The notes below the pieces were generated by a model. The model ran no database searches. It worked only from the letters and a program-made list of their open reading frames with translations, and was not told where the DNA came from. Source: Branchiostoma floridae (Eukaryota > Chordata > Leptocardii > Amphioxiformes > Branchiostomatidae). From it: DNA of 22,490 bases. This document shows, in pieces, positions 1-7,500 of the stretch. The stretch spans positions 108,919 to 131,408 of the forward strand of contig NW_023365724.1 in NCBI RefSeq assembly GCF_000003815.2, given 5' to 3'. The position numbers were made by a program, and so were the translations under genes. Positions within the stretch are counted from its first letter, which is position 1. Every line of letters starts with the position of its first letter.

Positions 1-110
1 GTAGAGTATAGCAATGTTTCACACAGGCATGAACAGCCTGCCTGCATGAACAGCATGAGCAGTAAATCAAATTTCAATAAAGAAACATTGAAAACCCCAA
101 TGTTACCTAC

Positions 111-219
111 CGATCTTTCTTGGCAACTGGGTTTCTTGAACGATTGCAACTTGCTGAGGTTGGGAGGTTAAACAAGCTTGGGACGTAATCTGGATCTGCA
201 GGGTCTTTAGAAGGGTTCC
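111..219 (-). CDS. THAP-domain protein, exon 2
   Basis: Second coding exon of the THAP gene. The acceptor is cattgcag (AG at 221-220). The split glycine is completed to GGG, and the frame continues NPSKDPADPDYVPSLF, matching the conserved THAP C-terminal half (G-x-PS-x-DP...PDYVPS-F). It ends at 111 with donor GTAGGT, leaving a 2-base phase. About 35 codons are open throughout and lie too near other signals to form a long open frame alone. A hydrophilic Ser/Arg/Lys-rich stretch follows the THAP fold. Remaining exons lie beyond the left edge, so the C-terminal half, which decides the protein's role, is not visible. Confidence 0.85.
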
Positions 220-272
220 CTGCAATGCAAGAAGCAAAGAACTTGTCAGTATTATAAACATGATTTTAAAAT

Positions 273-690
273 GAGGTGGCAATTGGTCTTGTGGTTAGGG
301 TGTAGGACTCATAATCCAAAGATAAGTATGAGTTGGAATCCCTGATAGGTCACTTTGTTGTAGTGCCCTTGGGAAAGGTACTTAAACCATACTTTACACC
401 TATTTCCTCACTTCACTAAGGTGAAAAATGAGTACCTGGCTTCGGCTACACACCTCGGCATGTTAAACTGAAAGAACCCACCACACTTATCGAAAAGAGC
501 AGGGGATCATCCCGGTGTGAGTGGATCAAACTCCACAGTCTGGTTCTTTCTTTCCCCTGCACTATCCCACAATGGTCCGGACCAAGGTGGAGGTCTACCC
601 GCTGGCGGCCTCCCCACACAATATGCTCCAGTAGGGGCCATCTGGGGGTATTCCCATGTAGATGTAGATGATTTTAAAGACATTTTAAAA
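273..690 (+). repeat. tRNA-derived SINE in THAP intron
   Basis: Starts with a tRNA-like head: an A-box-like TGGTTAGGGTGTAGGACTC near 291-310 and a B-box-like GAGTTGGAATCC near 330-342. A conserved-looking SINE body follows, with CCTTGGGAAAGGTACTT near 368-384 and GAAAAATGAGTACCTGGC near 422-440. The tail is low in complexity (gatgtagatgatt) near 656-675. The limits are approximate and I found no clear target-site duplication. A 60-codon open frame inside (517-699) is not considered a gene. The arrangement of tRNA head plus shared central domain is typical of metazoan SINEs; the exact family is not assigned. Confidence 0.7.
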
Positions 691-699
691 CATTTGTAG

Positions 700-998
700 A
701 TGTCTTCGTCAATCAGTTAAGTGATGTACGTTATACTTCTGGTATACTATATATGTATACGTCCATCCCAGATACTTTACCACTATTTATAAGTCAGACC
801 CCCCCTCCCACGTGGACGCGCTGTAAAACTTTGATACATGTAACATTAATATTCACTATCCTTGATATGGCATGAATCAGCGACAAAACTTACTTAAGCT
901 TTCCGCAGATGTGTAACGAAAAGTACACTATTACATCACGAAAAATGTATTTATGCAAGGGGGACAACAACAAAATATAAAACATATAGATCACAAAC
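700..998. other. THAP intron remainder, nothing recognised
   Basis: AT-rich sequence with short purine and pyrimidine runs, including a C-run near 800-810. I see no exon, RNA gene or clear repeat here. It is the part of the THAP intron 1 nearest exon 1. Confidence 0.5.
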
Positions 999-1209
999 CT
1001 GAGATGAAATGGTCGCTGCACACTCTCTCGTGGCCTCGTGGTGTCCACGCCGCGGTCGGGTTTTTCTTTCCCTGCTCAAAATCTGACCTTTTTAAGGCTC
1101 TAAGCCATGCAGCCCTTCGTCCTGGTTCCGCAGGGATTCTAAAAAACTTCTTTCTACTGCCTTTATCCTTCCGGTTAGTACAATTCAGCGCACAACAACT
1201 GGTCGGCAT
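999..1209 (-). CDS. THAP-domain protein, exon 1 (partial gene)
   Basis: First coding exon of a THAP zinc-finger protein, a family of sequence-specific DNA-binding proteins that includes transcription regulators and transposase-derived genes. Seen: the frame begins MPTSC, the usual THAP start, followed by C-x4-C (Cys5, Cys10), the FFRIP segment, a Trp near residue 35, and a final C-x2-H in VCSDHF, which completes the C2CH zinc ligand set. I prefer the ATG at 1209 over one 21 bases upstream (1230) because THAP domains nearly always start with Met-Pro at the extreme N-terminus. The exon ends after a split glycine codon at a GT donor (998-997), phase 1. It joins cleanly to the exon at 219-111. 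It is transcribed divergently from the coiled-coil gene beginning at 1584. Which THAP family member this is cannot be told. Confidence 0.88.
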
Positions 1210-1235
1210 GTTTGCGTTTCCCGCGCGCAACTGGT

Positions 1236-1268
1236 GGGCGAGGAGGGTTCAGCCCGGCCTCCTCGCCC
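1236..1268 (-). promoter_or_regulatory. GC-rich perfect hairpin in THAP 5' leader
   Basis: A perfect 11-bp inverted repeat, GGGCGAGGAGG at 1236-1246 and CCTCCTCGCCC at 1258-1268, is separated by 11 bases. It ends 27 bases upstream of the preferred THAP ATG (1209), so if the transcript starts upstream it would form a stable stem in the 5' leader. It could equally be a pair of opposed GC-box-like sites in the promoter DNA. The structure is seen directly; the function is inferred. Confidence 0.5.
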
Positions 1269-1290
1269 AGCAGCAGCTTTTTGCCTACCA

Positions 1291-1319
1291 TGACGTCACG
1301 TGACGTAACCGTGACGTCA
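1291..1319. promoter_or_regulatory. CRE/ATF and E-box cluster, divergent promoter
   Basis: Two full palindromic CRE sites, TGACGTCA at 1291-1298 and 1312-1319, flank a half-variant TGACGTAA (1301-1308). The first overlaps an E-box CACGTG (1297-1302). The cluster lies about 80-110 bases upstream of the THAP start on the minus strand and about 265-290 bases upstream of the coiled-coil gene start on the plus strand, so it is well placed to serve as a bidirectional promoter. CREB/ATF recognition of TGACGTCA is established; that it controls both genes is inference. The corresponding position upstream of copy B has no such cluster. Confidence 0.6.
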
Positions 1320-1499
1320 GCGCGATCGCTCGTATACGGACACTTCTCGATTAGTAGAAAGGATTTAAGGTTTATTTGTAAATGTCACTATATCTGTACG
1401 CCTATAAAACGCAATGTTTCCGTGAAGTAATTCGGAGACACTTGGATTTATCTAACAGGTTTTGGTGACTTACTTGAAAACGTTATTCCTACTTTCTAG

Positions 1500-1583
1500 G
1501 TCTGACGTTCTAACAAGTCGAGAAATTATGACTGTCTTTTCTAAACTTCCGAAGTGTACGCGACTGTGTCGACGTGAGGAAAT
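1500..1583 (+). other. 5' leader of copy A, conserved with copy B
   Basis: The 84 bases before the ATG are clearly homologous to 13948-14033 before copy B, and the 30 bases nearest the ATG are almost identical. Both copies have TTTCTAG directly upstream (AG at 1498-1499 and 13946-13947), resembling a splice acceptor, so the leader may be joined to an upstream non-coding exon. An in-frame TGA (1575-1577) lies six bases before the ATG, which supports translation starting at 1584. Homology to copy B fades upstream of about 1360. Confidence 0.5.
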
Positions 1584-4500
1584 ATGACAACGTTGTCAAA
1601 AGAAGACGTGAGAACNNNNNNNNNNNNNNNNNNNNNNNNNNNNNNNNNNNNNNNNNNNNNNNNNNNNNNNNNNNNNNNNNNNNNNNNNNNNNNNNNNNNN
1701 NNNNNNNNNNNNNNNNNNNNNNNNNNNNNNNNNNNNNNNNNNNNNNNNNNNNNNNNNNNNNNNNNNNNNNNNNNNNNNNNNNNNNNNNNNNNNNNNNNNN
1801 NNNNNNNNNNNNNNNNNNNNNNNNNNNNNNNNNNNNNNNNNNNNNNNNNNNNNNNNNNNNNNNNNNNNNNNNNNNNNNNNNNNNNNNNNNNNNNNNNNNN
1901 NNNNNNNNNNNNNNNNNNNNNNNNNNNNNNNNNNNNNNNNNNNNNNNNNNNNNNNNNNNNNNNNNNNNNNNNNNNNNNNNNNNNNNNNNNNNNNNNNNNN
2001 NNNNNNNNNNNNNNNNNNNNNNNNNNNNNNNNNGGGGAGGGATGACCAAATGCATATATTTCAGCCCACACCAAGACAATTTTTACAGTTACTCAAGCAA
2101 CTTGATAGAATTTGGAAACAGATGTTTCAGACAGTCTATTGTAAGTGAATGGAAAAGAATCTGTAACATATCAATTCAGATTTTTGCTTTTAAATCCTTA
2201 TTCTCCAGTTACTCCAGATACACTGACTGGAGAGAGTGGAATACTGTCTGAAACATCTGACCATTTCTAAATTCTATCCAGTTGCTTGAGTAACAGTTGC
2301 TGTTACATTACATGTCTTACTTTACCTGGATGTCTATCCTTCATCAACATGTCCTGACTGGTAAGGTCTTGAACCAAGCAATTGACTCAGTATAGACTTT
2401 ATATATTTATGTTAGTATAATGAGCAGTTGTATCTTGCTCATGGCAACATTTCAACTGTGGTGTAAAAGGACTTACTTGTAAAATCAGTCTCTATGCTTT
2501 CAAGTTATCATTGAGGAGGCAAACACAATAAAATGGATTTCTGAATTTGAACTCTGAGATAAAAGTATAGACAACACATATTTCAGGAATGTGTAGAGGG
2601 ACATTTCATCACCTTAACTGTCTCTATCTGTTCTTCCAGCAGTCTGAGGAGAGATACTGGTACAGTACAAGAGACCCTGTATGTTCTTCACCAGTAAGTA
2701 ATGTTACATGTAGAAAGAACCTACAATGGCACCATGGATAATCTAGCAGTGTAGAGGAAGGGGTTGCAGTTATTTATTTAGATGGGGTGTAAAGCCAGAA
2801 TAGATCTCACAAATCAATCTGGTCTGATGTAGATTGTTATGTTATATTGAGAAAGTACAAGAGTTATATTCTTTGAAGCTGAATTAACTGATTTGTAGTA
2901 AAAGCAAAATTAGGAACAGTAGAAATAAAAATTTCATTGAGGACTTTGGAAATATCCATGCTTGGTCAGACTTGGGCACTGTTCATGTATTTTTAGGACA
3001 GAAGAAAATTCACCTAGTTTATGGAATACTGTGTATTCATTCATTGCCACTGTTGGGGCAATATTGTAATCACTTTTCATGTTGCCTATTGAAGTGTCGA
3101 ATTCCTTTTCACAATACTAGATGTACTAGTAATACAGTTTCAGAATGGGTTTGCTTGAATTACTGCTTGCAGTTGATCACATGTGAAAGTGCCACATTGA
3201 TTGTGGCATGCCTATATGGTGTTTCTGCATGAAGTCATATGATGGTTTGTATATCAATCCCCCACCACCTGTTATTCTTATTCCAGATTGTTTCTCAAGA
3301 AAAGGGAAGATGGCTCTCCATTTAACAGGTAAGACTATGGTAAGACTATGGTTTCTGTGTGGGGGCTAACATACACAGCAAACTTCACATTACTCAAGAT
3401 AGCTTCTGAGGTAAATAAGTAGAATGTACAATGTAGTCATAGGCCGATCTCAGATATTTTTTCTCTCATTAAAAGAATCACATGTACCTTTCAGAATACG
3501 TTTCAATCCCCAGATGCTCATATAACAGTTCTTGTCTATGTAGTTATCAAAGTTTTCTACCTATTGCATGCAGAAACTTTCCTTGTCCTTGGTGCTGAAT
3601 GAAAATCTGCTTTAACATATATATAACTCCAGTTCACCTTTATCTGCGGGAAACCTTTATCCATTGTTTTAAAATCAGGGTATTCAAGGATATGAAGTGG
3701 ATGAACAATGGATTCAATTTGTAATATTTTCCAGATATTGTACAAATGTAGTTTGAAGCCAAAGTCGCAATATGGACTTGATTTCCTTAATTCCAGTTAC
3801 AACGGATATACTATTAGGTTACCCAGCAGACACGTGCATGTGTGTGCACGGGCAGAAATGTTAAGTTATGTGTGTGTATGTAATCTTTTTTACATGTATG
3901 TGTGTGTGTGTGTGTGTGTGTGTTTATGTGTTCGCATGAGACAAGGGGGGGGGGGGAGCATTTTCCAGCTCGTTTGAAAGCAAATAGACTAATCCTTCCT
4001 AATTTACAGGGAGGCTGCAGAGCTTCTAGAGCTGGCTCAAGAGTAAGTTACAAGATCACTTTTAATTTCTTATTGCCTTATTCAAACTAACATCTAGAAG
4101 GTAAGAGTGTATGTGTAACACACCAGCTTTGTGAGTATAAGGTGCAAGCTTAACATTAGAGAGAGAGAGAGAGAGAAAGAGTGCGGGAGAGAGAGGGGGG
4201 CATGAAACATAGTATCACGAGAAACATGTTTTTTGTAAAGTCATCGACAGAATTTATTGTTTTGTATTCTCTCAAAAACAGGCAAGCTGAAGCTGCTGAG
4301 GATGACCTGGTCAGGACGTCCTTCCATAATGCAGAACTGCAGATGCTGCTGACTGATGAGAAGCTGTGAGTCTTTCAGTGTCTTCATCATTTGGTTCTGT
4401 TTCTACTGTTGAAGTGCTTAGGCCAGGAACTGGCCCCTTGCTCTTCTTTATCCAGTGTTGATAAGATAGACCTTCTCAGGATTGGACAAGTTTTGTAAAA

Positions 4501-7500
4501 AAATTACTTCCCCAAAGTAATTTTTTTTCTTCCTCAAAATTCAAAATGTCACTTTTATTATATGCATTTTTACTTCTTGCGATGGAATTCTTATCATTGC
4601 CTAATTATTTTTCTATGTTGACCATTGCTTGATAAAGTAGAGTAGATTCATCCCTCAAGCTACTGGCATCTTGCACATTGTAGTTGTCCCTCAGAGAAAC
4701 ATCTGGAGCCGCATAGTTCAATTTTTCAACTTTACCCACACTGAACCTGAAACCTCAGACCATTTCCAAATAATATCCAATTGCTTCAGAAATTGCTATT
4801 TGACGTAGTCAGGCTGACTTGCCGTTTTTTGTCATTAGAAAAAAATAGACCACATGCACCTTTTCTGAATATGTATGGACTCCTAAATACTCATATAATA
4901 GTTCTTTTCTTCCTTGTCATCAATGTTTTTCCATCTATTGGATGCAGAAAATTTCCTTGTCCTTGGTGCTGAATGAGAATCTGCTGTATGTGTATATTAG
5001 CAAACCACGTACATGTGTGTGCACGTGCACAAGTGCATCTATGTATGTCTGTGCGTGTATGTCATAATGTGTATATACATGTATGTAAGTTCGGTAACAT
5101 GTATGTATGTTATATATACCTATAATAAATTTGTGTGTGTTCCTGACAGGGTTATTTTGATGGTAGGGGAACATACCTTGAACGTTACAGCACAAGTCTT
5201 TGCGAATTGACCAACATTCCGCAGATCAATTATATCAATCATTTTCGGTAGATTTGACTTTGTCAGGGTCAATTGAACTTTGTTTGAGACAATTTAGACA
5301 ATGTTACTTGGAGAGAAAGATTAGTGGGTACTGAAATCATAACTTATTGCTTGTAACTTATTGCTTGGCAATTGGCCAGCATTTTCTCTATGGTGGCCAC
5401 CTGTCTATAGTGGCCATATTTCTCTTGTCCCTTGAGTGGCCGCTATAGACAGGTTTGACTGTAGACTAATCCTTCCTAATTTACAGGGTGGCTGCAGAGC
5501 TTCTAGAGCTGGCTCAAGAGTAAGTTAACAGATCACTTTGATTTTTTATTGCCTAGTCATAAAGATCCAATACTACAATCAAGTGCTTCACTGATATTGT
5601 CAAACTAATATCTAGAGGAAGATGATATAGTATGTATAACACATCATCTTTGTAAGCATAAGGTGCTAGTTTATGTATATATATAGAGAGAGAGAGAGCA
5701 TCAATCATACTTTATCATAAGAAAGTTGTGTTTGTTAATTCATTGACAGAATTGATTGTTTGGAATTGTCTCCCCAAAACAGGCAAGCTGAAGCTGCTGA
5801 GGATGACCTGGTCAGGACGTCCTTCCATAATGCAGAACTGCAGATGCTGCTGACTGATGAGAAGCTGTGAGTCTTTCAGTGTCTTCATCATTTGGTTCTG
5901 TTCATACTGTTGAAGTGCTTAGGCCAGGAACTGGCCCCTTGCTCCTCTCCATCCAGTGTTGATAAGATAGGCCTTCTCAGGGTTGGACAGGTTTTCTAAA
6001 AAGATTACTTGCCCAAACCAATTGTTCACTTCTCCAAAATTCAAAATGTCACTTTTATTATAAATTATATGCATTTTTACTCCCAGCAATGGAATTCTTA
6101 TTTATTATTTTTATTGCCTTTATTTTTCTATGTTGACCATTGCTTAATGTCATGACTAAAATGTAACAAGTATATGATAATCTCACAATCGATCGGGCAA
6201 CTGGGGTAGGTCATGCACTTGCCTGATCAGCACTTTCACTTGTCCTGGACAATAGGGCTAGTGGACTTGTCCAACCCTGCTTCTTGAAAAATATCAATGA
6301 AGTTTTTAGAACTATGACTGGAATGGTAATACTATGATCTGACACAATAAGCAATTTCGTATATTCATTACAATTTATTTTAATGTACATTGTACATTTC
6401 ATTATCACAGACAAGCAGACGATGCAAAGGTGCAACACAAAAGGTAAAAATATGAATTTCCAACTTTTCAGTTTTGGTCCATCTTTTCAGACCTTGTTGT
6501 AATTATTGTAATTATAAGACACTTAATGTTAAGTTTGTTACATACCAAATACCATGATAATGTTTGTATCTATTGCAATGAATAATTTTTTCTTTACTAA
6601 ACTGTATGACTTTTTTTTAAACACAGGGAGCTCTCTCAGGCCCATGAAGACCTAGAAATGTGAGTAGTTGTTTGACATTTTTCCTAGATAACTTATTAAA
6701 TGTAGACTGATAGAACTGAAACTCATTTTGTATAAGGTGATTTTTCTTGAAAAGAAATTGAATTCAGAATGGGAATTTCAAAACAAATGGCTATTTATGT
6801 AAAGCAATTCATAGTCATTAGTAAGTTAGAGTAGATGCACCTTATCTATTAGTTGTGGAAACCTTACATCTGAACAGAGAAATATAAAAAGGGATATCAA
6901 TAAACGTGTCTTTATAAACACATCATAATTTATTATGTGCGCTTCATCATCTCTTAATCTATTAGGGCCATCTGTGACCTACAGGAGGAAAAAAAGAGGT
7001 TTGTAATCATTTTGACCACTTTTAGTACTTTTCAGTTTTGTTACTTATAAAAACATTGTTCAAAAACTAACTTCGTTTGAAAACTTTAAGAAGAAATGAA
7101 AACTTTTTTTGCACTGATTTAACATCTTCAAAGAAGCACTGTTTTGTGAATGTATTTGCTTGCCTTTGTTAATGGAAGTTTATGATGTATTGTAGTATTG
7201 ATACCTGCTTACTGTTCATACCCCCTGTAATGTCTGTACCATCTGTTGTGTCCATACCCCAGTAATGTCCACGTCCCCTGGAGTGCCAGACAGCATACTC
7301 CATTCAAATGTATCAGTGCTGTCTTTAGCATGTGTACCCCCGTGTTGTCCAAACAAGGCCTACTGTCTATAACGTTAGCCCCTAAGTTATATGTCCATAA
7401 TTTATCTACTGTTACTCAGTATAGCTTCCCCCAAGTACTGTCTGTACCCCCTTTTACTGTCTGTACTTCCTGTAATCTCCATAGCCCCTTAACTGTCCTT

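Noticed and set aside
280-345. Functional tRNA gene
   Set aside because: Only A- and B-box-like segments are recognisable. Arms do not pair properly and the sequence continues into a SINE body.
953-1430. Plus-strand frames at 953-1303 and 1212-1430
   Set aside because: The first is antisense to the THAP exon and the second covers the promoter. The THAP frame has full C2CH ligands and a matching second exon.
1510-2251. Open frames of 153-225 codons across 1510-2251
   Set aside because: They are mostly the run of N read as unknown residues.
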